Source: Adineta steineri (lineage: Eukaryota > Rotifera > Eurotatoria > Adinetida > Adinetidae). From it: 64,000 bases of DNA. The translations under genes and the position numbers were made by a program. This document shows, one piece after another, positions 48,004 through 61,031 of the stretch. Under the pieces are notes generated by a model. It had not been told where the DNA came from and made no database searches. It saw only the letters and a list, made by a program, of their open reading frames with translations. The stretch covers positions 1,070,957 through 1,134,956 of the forward strand of contig CAJNOI010000002.1 of the NCBI GenBank assembly GCA_905250115.1. Direction: 5' to 3'. The number at the start of each line of letters is the position of its first letter. The stretch's first letter is position 1.

Positions 48004-50753
48004 ATTGTATGTAAGTATTACTTTTTTTCTAGTCAAAAGAACCTAAATCGATGACTATGTTTTATTGTTGTCTATTCTTTCCGTTCTCTAATTGTACATA
48101 TTGAACATTGTCCAGACACGAATAAATATTCGTCGCAATAATGTTTATATATCCGCCCTTTCCGATAACAAACAAAGTTTCATCACCGAAAGTCGGTAAT
48201 CGATGTTCTTGTTTTTATACATACATACGATGTTGACATGTCGTGTATAAGCTTATTTTTTTATTTTTATTTAGTTGACTCAACAAGAAAGGAAGTTATT
48301 GTAACACTTAATCATAGAAAGAAAAACCTCTTTTTACATAGATTCATTCTTAAGAATTAATTCATGCAATAATAAAGTTAAAAGACGTTGATTGAATATA
48401 TTTTCAAATGCATTCATAAGTATTTTTTTATTAAGAAAATAAATTTTCTATACTAAAATAATTCATCAAATAGAATCACGGTATATTTTTTCAAACTAGA
48501 CCAAGCTAATTATCTTGTTTTTTAATCAATAACTAAAAACGATTTGTTTTCTTTTTTTCAGATCTTGATTAATCTTTTCCAACATATATTCTGACATAAA
48601 TTGATCATTTTTTGTGACAGAAAAAATATATATTACTAAAGATATTCAGATAAACAAAAATCAATTTTCAACCATTTGCCAACTCTTAGTTGTATATTTC
48701 CTATTAGTTAATATTAAGTACTTCCTGTATGGTAAGATACATATGTTGTCGAAAGAGAAAATATCTATTGACGGTTTAATTCTTTATATATATATATATA
48801 TATATAAATACAATTGATGTAGTCATTGTAATTTGCAGCTATGTACTCTGACATAAAATGGTTTCGAATACCAAGCAAATACAAATAAATAAAAGAATCA
48901 GTAGTATCAACAACATTAACATTAAATGTTTGATCGCTTTATGTACTATAGAATAAAAATGATGATTACATAGAAAAAAAAAGATATAGAAGCAAAGAAA
49001 GAAGATGTAGTATTAACAAAAAAAATCTGTCCATGAAAGAATTACTAAAGAGAGAAAAAGAGAAGCAAAGAGAAGAGATCAAAGAAAACAGAAATATATA
49101 AGAAAAAAATAATGTTTATATAACGAACAACCCAATATAGCACGAAGAATATCTATCTATTTATTAACTAGTCCTTGGATCGTGTAAAAGAAAAAGAAAA
49201 TAAGTCGCATAAGAAAATTAAGATCGTCTGTTGCACGTCTATCCATCTGTCAATGATTCTTGACGGATGCTGTTATCAAGAATAAGTTTGCTTCGTTGAT
49301 CATAACCTATTTAACGAATTTTCTTCTCATGTGTTATCTTCATTTCTTTGTTTTCTATCTTCTATTTAACTGATATTGATTAACTTTTCATAGTCTCGTC
49401 AGACATGCCCTAGATCGACATAATTAAATCAGGTATAATCGTTACGAATGCCAAAATATTAGTAAAAATTTCTATGTATTTTTATTTTCTTTTTGTTTAT
49501 TTATAAAGAAAAAAGAAGAAGAAGAAGAAGACTATTTTGACTTGTCGATCAGTTTTGAACAGAGAAAAATAATAAAAACAAAAAAGAAAAGCTCTTGAGA
49601 AAGATAATCATTGCTTATTGAAATCTCTAGAACACTCATATAGAGAGAGCGAGAGAAAAAAGAGAAATAAAATGGAACCTGCTGATCAGAAAAATGATCC
49701 CATGAGATATCGAAGTATTTAGAAGAGAACTGTGTCCAATCTTGAGGGTGAAGAAAAACGAGTAAGAGGGTTCAGTTAGATCAAACATATAAAAAAAAGA
49801 AGAAATACACATTAAGTACCACTCTCAAAATAATACGAAAAAAAAAATACAAATTGCATTAGTACACCCCCATCACAGTAGAGTAAGTGTAGAAAAGATT
49901 CATTTTGTCATAATGAGAGAGAAAAAAAACGCAAAACATATATGGTGTTAACCCATCAACCTGATATGTGTTATCAAAAAACGATCGTTATATCAGTAAG
50001 ACGAAACACGCTAGATTCTTATAACTGATACTACCATGTCACTACAAAATGACACATACGTAAGCATACTTGGGTCTAAAAGTTATATAAATATTGTTTC
50101 CTTTCTGGATATATATATAGACTTCATTTGTAACTTTAGTTCGGTTTTACTTTGATAGAAAGTATTAAATGATCTCTCCTATTATTCTGTAAGATTAAAT
50201 AAACAACACAAGGCATAGTAACTATTTCGTTTTCTTTATTTATATATTTTTTGTTCTATTCAATATTTGTAAATAAAAGTAGTTTTCTAAAGTGAAAAAA
50301 ATAACCATATTAATTCTCGTTTATTGATTTCCTTTTTTTATAGACATATAAAATATTGCAATCGTTTTCTTTTTTTTTGCTATATAGCATATTTAATTAA
50401 AAGCACGAATGAGGTGATCAATATAGGAGCTATGTTTCTACAGTGTTAAACTCTCGAGAGATTAAACAAATGTACGCATGCTCATATGCAACAAATGAAA
50501 AACTAACTAGTATTTCTTGTTCTGTAACGATATTAATAAGAAAATTTATTTGTTGCTTACAATTTTTCTTTTGTGCGTCATATACATCTCTAGTATATAT
50601 TTTACTAAAATTAACCAGAAACGTAATATAAGAGCTTCTTTTTTTCTCTGTTAAAGAAATTTGACACAATCTAATAATTCTATTTGCTTTTCATTAGATA
50701 AGTATATTCTTTCGTTTTTCTTTCTTCGTCATATTCTCAAACAAATATTGATA
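48004..50753. other. Intergenic region between divergent lectin-receptor and calcium-sensor genes
   Basis: About 2.7 kb of AT-rich sequence with purine-rich tracts (for example AGAGAAAAAGAGAAG near 49050 and GAAGAAGAAG near 49512). No exon or RNA gene is recognised; promoters of both neighbours are expected inside. Confidence 0.5.
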
Positions 50754-51428
50754 ATGGGAAATAAAGTTGAAAAGAGTCATATTGATCAAAGTGTTATCGA
50801 CAAATTAATTGAAGATACCGGTTTAGAACGTGAAGTTATTATTGCATGGAGGTTAGTAATAATAAAAAAAAAATTTTTTTTATAAAATATTTGTTTTTTT
50901 TATTCTTAGAAAACAATTTCTATTGGCATGTCCTTCTGGTAAAATGAATCGTAAAAAATTTTATAAATTTTATCGTACATTACGTGTTGAATCGGATGAA
51001 AAAGTTAAAGAAATAGCTAATTTTGTTTTTTCATCATTTGATCGAGATTCAAATGGAAAAATTGATTTTACAGAATTTCTTTGTATGTTTAATTGAAAAC
51101 TTTTTTCTTAATTAAATAAGAAATCTATTTAGGTGGTTATGCTATAACATCATTAGGTACAACACGTCAAAAACTTGATTATGTATTTGCACTCTATGAT
51201 AAAGATAAAAATAATTCAATTGATCGAAAAGAAATGGTCAAAGTTATAGCGGCTATGTATGATTTATTAGGAAAATCTAAAACGGATTATCCACCTGAAC
51301 GTTGTGTCGATGATGTTTTTTCATTAATCGATGTTAATAATGATCGTTCCTTAACCAAAGATGAATTTATTGATGGTGTTTTAAAAAATCCTTATCTTTC
51401 CGATATTATTTCACCATTTAATGAATAG
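50754..51428 (+). CDS. Neuronal calcium sensor family EF-hand protein (hippocalcin/NCS-like), myristoylatable
   Basis: Three exons, 50754-50851, 50910-51082 and 51133-51428, giving 188 residues, the usual length for the NCS family. It begins MGNKVEKS, with glycine at position 2 and Ser at a favourable position for N-myristoylation. EF1 is degenerate with LACPSGKM, the CPxG signature of the family; EF2 (DRDSNGKIDFTE), EF3 (DKDKNNSIDRKE) and EF4 (DVNNDRSLTKDE) have the acidic positions for calcium. Such proteins expose their myristoyl group on calcium binding and move to membranes, regulating channels, receptors and kinases. An AATAAA signal follows near 51712. The exact subfamily (NCS-1, visinin-like, KChIP or GCAP) is not clear; the sequence is diverged from all. 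Confidence 0.88.
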
Positions 51429-53091
51429 ACTTACTTTTTATCTGGGTATTATAGAAAAAAAAGATATACTATATATATATATATAAATACAATATGTGTG
51501 TATTGCTGTTTCTCTTTTTCTTTCTTTGTTTTGGCGGTGCTTATATATATAATATTTGACTTTGCTTGTCTCTGTGTGTGTATATATAAGTATACAATGT
51601 TATACATAAGAATATATGTGTACGTACTGTCTCTCCGAAGTATTCATTAACTATGTGTCTAATTTGTCTTGATAAAAAATAATCCTTTATTTCTTGTTTT
51701 ATTTTCAATTCAAATAAAAGATAATTGCAGAAAAATCAATGGATAATATTTGATGAGATAATTATCATATAAAAATATTATTAATGCAAAAAGACAACAG
51801 GAATCATGTTTTTTCTTAGTATAGAATAAGAAATGTTATGATAAATAATAAAAGAAATTTAATATTTAGTGAAGAAAATTTATCTCTTGAGATAATGTAT
51901 AGATTTAGATTATAAATAATACAATACAATGAATTTATATAGACAGATTATATATCTTAATGAATATTTTTCATGTATTTTATTAATAAGTTGAAGTTTG
52001 ATGCTCATAGCGAAAAAAAACAATAAGAATTAGTTGATTCTATCGACATGCAGTAATAATTATTCATCTATCAGAAGAAAGTATAGGGAATAGTGTGGTA
52101 TGGAATTGAATCTTGATCACTAGAGATAGAATCTTTTGATTTATAATATTCTTTTTGATCATCATTTGGTCTCTTGTGACTGTATCTAAAAATGAATCAA
52201 GGCTTCTTCTTGATGATATATGCAAATATTATCTTTGAAAGACAAACTATCCACAATATCAAATATTAAATAAAAACCAGAATATCTTCATTAAATAATT
52301 CTTTTTTACTAACAAGACAGAATTAATTAAAAATATTTACATTTTTAATGATTTTTTCTCTTCGACTATCCATATTATTGAAATACTCTTGTTATTAGAA
52401 AAATAGTTTAATTCAAAAATAATCATACAATAAACTTGTGAAGAGAATATTAATACAGTCTTTATTATTAAATGCTTTGAGATCATTGATTCAGCTAGTC
52501 ATTCTTTTTTAAATATCAATATAGCAGATTTCAATAAGAAGAGCATGATGATGAACGATTCTCTAGTGTATGTGAAAGAAAAAAATAGCTAGTATTACCA
52601 TTTGTTGATTTAGATATCGTGTGTAAAATTAAATATTCTATCTATCATAGAAGCATCGAGCTTTGAAAAATCGAAGTAACGATTGGTTTCTCGATCTAAT
52701 CGTATCACAAATCAAAAACAAAATTATTTTTATTCAGCCACCCATCATTTTTACCTTCACGTAATAATACTAATCCTATTAACTAATTTTCTGTATAATT
52801 TAAAATCAAAATCCTTCGACTAAATTACGATAAAGTTTGTTTCAATTAAATAAAATCTAAAGATAATATATTGCACTAGAAAAGTGTCATTTATTCTTTG
52901 TCATTCGTTTTATCGATAAAAACTAAAAATAAATAATGATTCGTAAAAGATAACAACGAAAAAGTAACAAAGTGTTAACTATACTCATCAAGAATATGTT
53001 TGTCTAAAGACCAAAAAAAAAATGCATAAGAACTATTGACTCTCATGATAAGAAACGAAAAGTCAACGTTTTTTTAATATACTCTCAAACT
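51429..53091. other. Intergenic region after the calcium sensor
   Basis: AT-rich, with TA repeats near 51470-51485 and 51545-51590. Contains the calcium-sensor 3' UTR. No other exon, RNA gene or organised repeat is seen. Confidence 0.5.
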
Positions 53092-54229
53092 ATGGTAGAC
53101 AATCGTAAATATAGATTTGTTATTAATAATATAGATTAGAAATATTTCAATTTTTTAGGAGGATACAAAAATAATCTACTTTTTGTTGCTGTTGTTATAG
53201 GTATTTTTATCACTATTATTTATGTCATAAAACGTCCTTTACCAAATGAAAATACACTAAAGTTAATTGATCCAACTTCATCATGGACGGAATGTAGACA
53301 TGTCACAATAAAAGAACTAGATGAATGGTTTGATTCAGGAGAATGGAATGGAATTCCTAAAATAATTCATCAAACATGGAAAAATGAAACATTACGTGAG
53401 AGACAAAAACAATGGAGTCAAACATGGTGTAACCAATATACTAATTGGCGTTATCACTTATGGACTGATGACGAAAACGATTTATTTGTTCGAACAAAAT
53501 TTCCATGGTTTTACCCAACATTTCAACAATTATCACCAGCTATTCTTAAAGCAGATAGTGTACGATATTTATATATGTTTTATTATGGTGGACTTTATGT
53601 AAGATAAATTTTGTTATAGTACAAAAAACATAATAATATTTGTTATTTGATAGATTGATTTAGATTATAAATCTATACGTCGTGCTGATCATTTATTTAC
53701 TAATAAAAATGTTATTCTTTCTTTAATAAATTATTCATTTAATTCAATGAATAGTGTACCAAACTCGTGGATGGCTTCGAAACCACATCATCCATTGTGG
53801 ACATATATTTTATATCGAATTATGTTATTATGGTCTCGTGCAACAGATCAAGAACGAAATGAATTTTGGAATGGTAAAGCAGAATTTTTTACTGGCCCAC
53901 AATCACTTTTTGATGGTTTAATGTTTTATATACATTCTAATCTACAGACAGATCAATCTTTAGATCAACTATTTGGAAATAATCAAAATCAAACATCGGA
54001 TTCCATACTTGAACTTGCTAATATAACATTTTTAGGACCAAGATTAATGAATGCATATGATTGGATGAATGGTATTGGTGGAGATGTATGTTCAGCGGAA
54101 CGACCAACATTTAATGAAAACATATGTAAAGAAATAGTTAAGCCAATTTATGGAATTACTTATTGGTCACATTCATATGGACATGGACATGAGAATGATG
54201 CTAATTATTTACGAAGTATACAAACTTAA
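53092..54229 (+). CDS. Type II membrane glycosyltransferase with DXD motif (GT32-like)
   Basis: Three exons: a 13-nt first exon at 53092-53104 (MVDN plus one base), then 53159-53598 and 53654-54229; 342 residues. The tiny first exon is inferred because it supplies the only in-frame start, keeps phase and has a GTAAAT donor. A signal anchor (NLLFVAVVIGIFITIIYVIK) follows the short cytoplasmic end. The catalytic part has IPKIIHQTWKNETL, WRYHLWTDDEND, ILKADSVRYLYMFYYGGLY and IDLDYKS, the last containing the DXD metal and sugar-nucleotide site; these blocks define glycosyltransferase family 32 (OCH1, SUR1, A4GALT relatives). A Golgi sugar transferase is therefore likely; donor and acceptor are unknown. 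Several Asn-linked sites occur in the lumenal part. Confidence 0.85.
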
Positions 54230-55306
54230 TAAGAATTTTATCAAATTTTGTTGTTAAAGCTATTCTTCATTGAAAGATATTTTATATATTTTATTGTCTA
54301 TTCATGGGCCTTTTATGAGATTATCTCATTAAATTTCGTAATAGTTTGAAATATTGTAACCACTATATATTATTTTGATTATATGCAATAAATGATTTAT
54401 TATTGAATTCATTTTTTGATATGACGATAATTTAAAACAATTAAAAATATAGATACGATAAAATAATTCTTTCAAATATTAGTTACTCTATAGGAAGTGA
54501 CTATGTACACCTAAAAAGTCATAAAAAATATTTAACAAAAATTAAGTTAGATCAGTCTTGCATGCACTAGATTTTTAACATATATGAAATGCCTTAACTT
54601 AATAGTGGTTTCACATTATTACTTCTTTATTATATTTAAAAAATGTACGAATTAAATATTACAATTACATAAATATAAAAATACGTTAACTTAGATAAAT
54701 ATCAACCAATTTAAGGGTGTTGGTATAGTATGGGTAACATGCTGCTCTTGTTTCTTACTCACATCCATACCTACATCTACACACCCAGATAGGACTCCGA
54801 TTCTCACGCTCGTAAACTGGTTAATATTTATATAATTGTAATAGTTAATTTGTATATTTTTTTTGAATATAATAAAGAATTAATAATTTGAAACTACTAT
54901 TAAATTAAAGTATTTCGTTTTTGTTAAAAATCAAGTGCATACAAGATTGATCTAATGTACTTTTTGCTAAATATTTTTATGTATATTTGGGTACATTGCC
55001 AAATGACTAAGTACGTTCGAGTGACATAGACGCGTCGTTTCTATAACCTTGATTACATTAACATGATAAAACAAATCTATTTTTCTATGACAAAATTTTT
55101 TAATCATTGGTTTTGTTTTTCTAAAGAACGGCAAAGCTACGTCTGAATTTTTATCACTACGCAAACAACAAATTAGGCAAAAATGCTTGTCAAACACGAG
55201 GTAGAATAGAGGAGAGAGAAAATAAATAATGGTTACAAAAAAATAATACAAAAAATATCCACTCTTTTCTTTTTATTTCTAATTATATGATACACATCGA
55301 CTAACC
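54230..55306. other. Intergenic region with a small GC-richer patch
   Basis: 3' flank of the glycosyltransferase (AATAAA near 54388), then AT-rich sequence. The patch at about 54713-54830 is noticeably richer in GC and has GGGTGT near its left and ACACCC near its middle, weakly suggesting an old mobile fragment. No frame is supported. Confidence 0.4.
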
Positions 55307-56963
55307 ATGGCCAAATGTGAAGAACACTCCTGTGCAAATGAACAATCAGCTATTTGTTTACATTGTGACCGTCGTTTATGTGCTTTACATGTTGTTAATC
55401 ATGGTGCAATTCTTTTAGAAGAAGCTAATGAACTTTCTGATCAACTCAATGAAGTAGCTGAACATTTGAGTGTTTATCTACAACAAATTCAAAGCAAACA
55501 TAATGATGCTATTCAAGACATTGATATATGGCGACAAAGAATACTCTACAAAATTGAAAATATATATGTAGAAAAAAAACAAGCGATCGAAGTAAAACAA
55601 AAATCTTTTATTGAACTTGAGAATAAGTTATCACAACGACTTACAAAAGATGTACGAGAACCATTGGAACGTATGCAAGTACAAAAAAGTGCTAATTATC
55701 AAGTTCTTCAAGTTATGCGTCAAGCTCTTAACGATATAAAAGAAGAAAGTAAGCAACTTCAATGGACTTCAACAGAACCTTCTAATCAATTCTCATCATT
55801 TAATATTCAAAATACTACAATGAATAAATCTAAAAAAAGTAAATTCGATGATCAACATTCATACGAAAGTAATTCATCAAAAATGAATGTTCAAAATCAT
55901 GCTCCAATATACTCACTTACAAATCAATGGTTTTCAACCTATCCATCAAATCAACCATCAAGTGGACAACCTTCACCAGTAGTGTACATTGATCCTAAGC
56001 AAAATCTCTATTCACATATGACATATCTACCGGTAAAATCGTCAGGTATACAATATATACTTTTTTAATTTAAATTCAGAATAAACTATAATAAATATTC
56101 TGTATGATGAATGTATTACAATGATTAAAAACATTTTTTTTATGTAGGTTTTATACCAGTAGTGAGACATCCATCTGAACATAATCAAATTGGAACATTA
56201 CCTCTTTCTCATAGGCCACAATTAACAACAGCCACTTCTAATTTACCTTATCAACTTGGATTTCCACGAACAATAATATCTGCTGCACCATCTATAAATT
56301 CATTATCACAAATGTCAACAGATTCGTCTCGTCTACCACTAGATATTAACCGTCTTCCTGCTTATGCGAGTAGAAAGTTAGTAGATTTATTTATGAGTGT
56401 GTCAGATTCAAATGAGAACCGTCTACGTCATTTCATACTCAAAGTAAATGAATCGTCATACTATGTATTCAAATATAAGTACCAATGTGTTATTTTATAT
56501 TCTTTTAGAATCTTAGTCGAGCAGCACATGGTAATAATATGATGGTTTTAATACTTTCATTTCTTGAATCTTGGCATTCGAAATTATCGCCTACTATTGT
56601 TAATGAACGTATTTTATCTCATCATATTTTTACAATTAAAACCTATATGATTTGTCCAGATCATGAATATATAGCTATAGCAGCAATTGTACGTTATATT
56701 ACTAATTGTAATTATAATGAAATTAAATCAGGTATACTAATTTAGTTCATGTATAATATGTCACATTAAATATTAAACTTATCATAGGTCAATTGATGAT
56801 TATACTATTAAAACATTTCTTTGAACACAAATGCATCACAAAGACTACAATTCTAGATTGGTATGAAAATGGTGCTACTTATGGTTATCGTAATTTTCAT
56901 GAAGGAAAACAATGGGCTAAACCCTTTGTTGATAAATTAAATAGTGATGTTTACATGCAATAA
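55307..56963 (+). CDS. B-box zinc-finger, coiled-coil protein with W2-like C-terminus
   Basis: Four exons (55307-56045, 56148-56443, 56509-56731, 56788-56963), 477 residues. The N-terminus, CEEHSCANEQSAICLHCDRR followed by LCALHVVNH, has the Cys/His spacing of a B-box zinc finger. A long coiled coil follows (residues about 40-150), as in TRIM proteins, but there is no RING, NHL or SPRY domain. A Ser/Pro/Gln-rich linker leads to an all-helical end. The last segment, IILLKHFFEHKCITKTTILD with WYENG and WAKPFVDKLN, resembles a W2/eIF5C repeat end as in eIF4G, eIF5 and eIF2B-epsilon. If so the protein may touch translation factors; this is inferred. An AATAAA-like signal lies near 57075. Confidence 0.75.
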
Positions 56964-57212
56964 ATGCAATTAAATAATAATAGGAAAAACTCAATCAAAA
57001 ACATTTCCGACATAATCTATTCTCGAAGTTTAAGTGATTTTTTTTTGTACTGAAGTTTTAATAATTATTATTATATAAAATAAAAATAAATATTTTTCAT
57101 TGCAAGTACGAAACTTATTATTATCAGTAGATGCTTTTTCTTATTTTTGTTTTAAATATACACAAGAACAATAACAAAAAAACATATTTTTGTTTGAATA
57201 TTTAAATAATTT

Positions 57213-57521
57213 CTATTCAATTTCTTTGGCAAGTTCATCAACTAATGAATTAAGTGACTTTGAATATTTGCATCCTAAACATCGCATATTCACATAACAT
57301 TCTAAAATAAAATAAAAATAATAATATTATTTTAAATTTTATCATTAAATCTACTAACGTGCTAAACATAATAAACGATCTTCATCATATTGATGCCAAT
57401 ATTTTTCAAGAAAACGTTTTCTTAAATCCCATTGTTTTGTACTTTCAGTTGATAATCGATATGTTGTTTCAAAATCTGGTGGCATGGCATCTCTATCACC
57501 TGTTTTTGTTTCTGTAGACAT
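57213..57521 (-). CDS. CDKN2AIPNL: XTBD (XRN2-binding) domain miniprotein, CDKN2AIPNL-like
   Basis: Two exons, 57359-57521 and 57213-57301, encode 83 residues. YRLSTESTKQWDLRKRFLE, then DEDRLLCLAQCYVNMRCLGC and YSKSLNSLVDELA, match the XTBD domain of CDKN2AIPNL/C2AIL (YSESEKQW, LGCSYNKDLLDKVMEMA). XTBD domains bind and stabilise the nuclear 5'-3' exonuclease XRN2. The protein is essentially the domain alone and is shorter than the vertebrate one. It lies on the same strand as the next gene upstream, 346 nt away. Confidence 0.85.
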
Positions 57522-57867
57522 GTAAAATTATCTGAAATAAATATCAGTCCCTGTTTTTTTATTCTGTTTATCTCGTAAGTCTATTTTTGTTCATCAAAAA
57601 CGAAGAAAAATGAAATGATCAAAGAAAAGTTATATATATACACACACAAGAATGGCAAGTTTCTGACATAATGAAAGCACAAAATCTATCGACACCAGAA
57701 AAAAACAAAAAAAAGTAGAGCACAATGAGAAAAATTTTAAGACCGAAAACAACACAACGGTTTATATATCTGTTTATTTATCTTTTACGACTAGAAGATA
57801 ACAAATGATTGTTGAACATTTTTTTGGAGAGAAAGAAACAAGAAAATAAATAAATAATCATACAAAA

Positions 57868-58371
57868 TCAATTGTTCACTGATTGACGTAAAGCATCATA
57901 TTCAGCTTTTAATGCATCACGAGTTGTTTTTAATTCGATTAATTGTTCAGGTGTTGGTACCTATGATTATTATTAGAAAATAGAAATTATTTTTTTAAGA
58001 ATTATAAATTTTTTTTTTACATGAATATCAAGATCACGACAAATAATTGTTAATGGATTATCATGCCATTCATTTTGACTATACATACGTTGTAAACTAT
58101 CAAGTATAATATGACGAACTTCAGGTGCTTTTGTTTCAAAATAATCATCAACTTTATTTAATTCAGCTTCGAATGAACTGAAAAATGTTGGCTGTTGAAA
58201 TTTATTATTATTATCAATGGGACCATTTTTTTCATCAATAGTTTGATGATCTTTAATAAATAGATTATATAAAAGAAATTCGATTTTTTAATATTTTTTT
58301 ATTTTACCACAATTTGAAAGTGATGAATTTGTTGATGAATTTGGTGGAGTTGGTGATAGTGCTGCACACAT
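57868..58371 (-). CDS. Unrecognised 128-residue acidic protein
   Basis: Three exons (58308-58371, 58021-58250, 57868-57960) join in frame. After a Ser/Thr/Pro/Asn-rich start the protein has a helical, acidic core (FSSFEAELNKVDDYFETKAP, VRHIILDSLQRMYSQ) and a C-terminal helix (EQLIELKTTRDALKAEYDAL). No signal peptide, membrane segment or known motif is seen. An acceptor-like TTCTTCTTTCAG ends nine nt before the start codon, so a 5' UTR exon or spliced leader is likely. Codon use and intron form match the neighbouring genes, supporting a real gene of unknown function. Confidence 0.65.
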
Positions 58372-59886
58372 TAATAATAACTGAAAGAAGAAGAAAAAGA
58401 AATATGAAATGGATAGTTTAATTCTTTTTTTTTAAGAGAAAATGATTTTCCTTTTTAAAGAAATAAATAAACATTTATTTGATTCGATAATGGGTAAATC
58501 TATGCTAACGAACGACAATGGAAGAGGTACATTTTATATCAACTAGTGTCACCTATTGTAATTTTTTGTTTGAAAGTAGATATATATATACAGTTCATCG
58601 ATATTATTTATATATGTTCGTAACAATTTTGTTTGAAGTATATGATATCTTAGTTTAGTTTATTGTACAAAGAATAATAAAAATTAAATGAAATCTGCTG
58701 ATCCTTCTGTTTTAAATTGAAATGATTATTTCTTTCTTTCATTTTTTTTTTGTATTTTTGTAATATGAGATTGCCGACACAACTATCTGATTGCTTTCAA
58801 CACTATTCCTCAGATCATCACTATCATCATACATTTGTCAATAAAGAACAAAAAAAAAATAGCCAAGTATGATATTAGTTCTATATGTAATCGAACGAGA
58901 AACAAAGACAATAAGTAAGAGTACACAGAGAGAAATTGTGAAACAAACTTTATAGTTAATCTAATGCGTAAAAGTTGCATAATCTTCTCCTCTTTTTCTG
59001 GTCCCAATAGTACATAAAAATCGTGTTCTGACTTTTATCATAGACACATGCACACAACCCTCACTTGCATGCATGATTTAGCGTGACAGAAAAACTGACG
59101 ACACAACGACAAGTGCCGGATGTTTCTTTTTCTGAATAATAAAACAAAACGTAATAGCTAATTTTTAATGATAATTTGAAGCAAAACAGAACAAACTAAA
59201 TTAATCAAAAATTAGCTGTATAGAATCTTTGATTTCTATTCGATTCATTTTTTTTGTTCATATTGTATATGTCCTGTTATTCTTAAAAGAATGAAAAACA
59301 CACATATAGACATACAAAATCAATGTACATATGGATTGAACAGTTGTGTGTCGGGAACGTCGGAATGATGATTAGCTTGTTCTTTGTCTAAACAACTTGC
59401 AAATAAAAGATGAAGAAGAAGAGACTATCGTTGTGGGAAGTCGTCAATTGAGTAGAGACCATGCTGTGTATATACGTGTGCCGCATGTGGTCAAGTCGAG
59501 GAAAATATTCTGTTCAAATCATAGCCTTATGTGAACTGTATGTTTCGATCATCGTCACTCGTCATCATTTACCTTCTAATACTATAATTGATCATGGTCT
59601 TCAAAAAGTACATAATCACAATAGATTCTTTCTCATGTTCGTTGTCTTTCAATTTTGTGCTTAAGTAGCCAGTCGATTGATATAAATGAACGTAGAATGG
59701 ACAAAAAGGAAATTAGATAGTCTGACAGGCTATAAAATGAGAGCCACGCAATATCAGTTCGACATGTTTTCTCCATTATATTTTTTTCTTTCTCATGAAC
59801 GATTCATTTTAGATCAATCCATACGCTTTTTTACTAGAACAATGATAAATCAAGTGATGACGAATTGGTCAAGATATGTATAGTTG

Positions 59887-59965
59887 ATAGTGATGATGGT
59901 GATGATGATGATGAAGAAGAAGAAAAAGCAGAAGAAGAAGAAGGAGGAGGAGGAGAAGACGGAAG
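59887..59965 (+). repeat. Purine-rich GAT/GAA/GGA triplet tract
   Basis: Nearly eighty nt of almost pure A/G and GAT triplets, shifting from GATGAT through GAAGAA to GGAGGA. Such purine-pyrimidine tracts can form triplex structure; here it lies in the region upstream of the Ig-domain gene. Confidence 0.6.
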
Positions 59966-61006
59966 AAGTTTTTCTTTTCTCATCAACAATAGTTAGTTGA
60001 GAGCAACTATATACGACCAATTAGCCTTCCATTCAAGCATTTTCGCTCTTCTTTCCAATATTCTTGACACGAGCTCGTTATCATCATCACCAAACAAGTG
60101 TCGGTAGTATATATATATATATATTTATATGTGTGGATGCTCGAGGCCACTGTCAAGTGGAATAGAGGGAACAGCTCGTTTATGCTCTCTGAGTAAATTA
60201 GTAAGCGGGTATTGAACATTTATACATGTATATGCATCATGTGATTGATCGTTATTAAAAGAGAAAAGATATCATATACCATCTTATAGAAGAATTCAAT
60301 AGTAATATGTTTATGTGTACCTAAGAGTTTCAGGGATCGATATTAACGTGTTGGTCGGTCTTTCTCTCTCTTCCTCTCTTTCTTTTTTTCTTTCTTTCTT
60401 TCTTTTTCTTTTGTATTGTGTTCATTCATATACTCACACCAACATATATATATATAAATATATATATATTATATGCATAAAACAAAAGAAAATAGAATAT
60501 TACAATGCTCATCATAATCGTTCTTTTTTTTTTGTCTTTAAGAAAGAAATGGAAATTCAATTGATATATGCAAAAAAAAGACTACCATCACCAATCAATA
60601 AATATTTTTTTCATCTCTCTTTTTCTTTTCTCATTTTTATTCAGCAGGGAGATTCGCGTTTGCCTTGTTCTCACAATAGTAAGTAAGTAGTAGTATTGGT
60701 AATTCATCTCGTAAGCGAATGAGCGAAAAAAAGCATAAGGACATTTAAAGATAGAAGAGAGACCGCTTGCATAATCATCGAATTTGAAGGATTAATACGT
60801 GCGGGAAGCGAGTATAGGCATTGTTTATATGCACGCGTATGCGCTCATTCAGTTTATGATAGGTGAATAGTGACCACTTGGCAATTCTTTCAACCGACAT
60901 TGAGGCCCTTGATTAAAACAATAAAGAAGTTAGGTGTTACTATTTGACCATACATAAGGTACAAATTCCGGTACCATAAATGCATAGATCGAGTCAGTGC
61001 ACCATC

Positions 61007-61031
61007 ATCATCATCATCATCATCATCATCA
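61007..61031 (+). repeat. (CAT)n microsatellite
   Basis: A perfect trinucleotide run of about eight to nine CAT units in non-coding sequence. Confidence 0.7.

Noticed and set aside
50430-50669. Overlapping short frames on both strands upstream of the calcium sensor
   Set aside because: No domain, biased composition and no splice connection to the calcium-sensor exons.
54713-54830. GC-richer patch considered as a transposon with terminal inverted repeats
   Set aside because: GGGTGT/ACACCC pairing is only six nt and no coding remnant or flanking duplication is visible; kept only as a remark.
60315-60686. 123-residue plus-strand frame
   Set aside because: Built from CTTT and TA repeats; no start context, domain or conserved segment.
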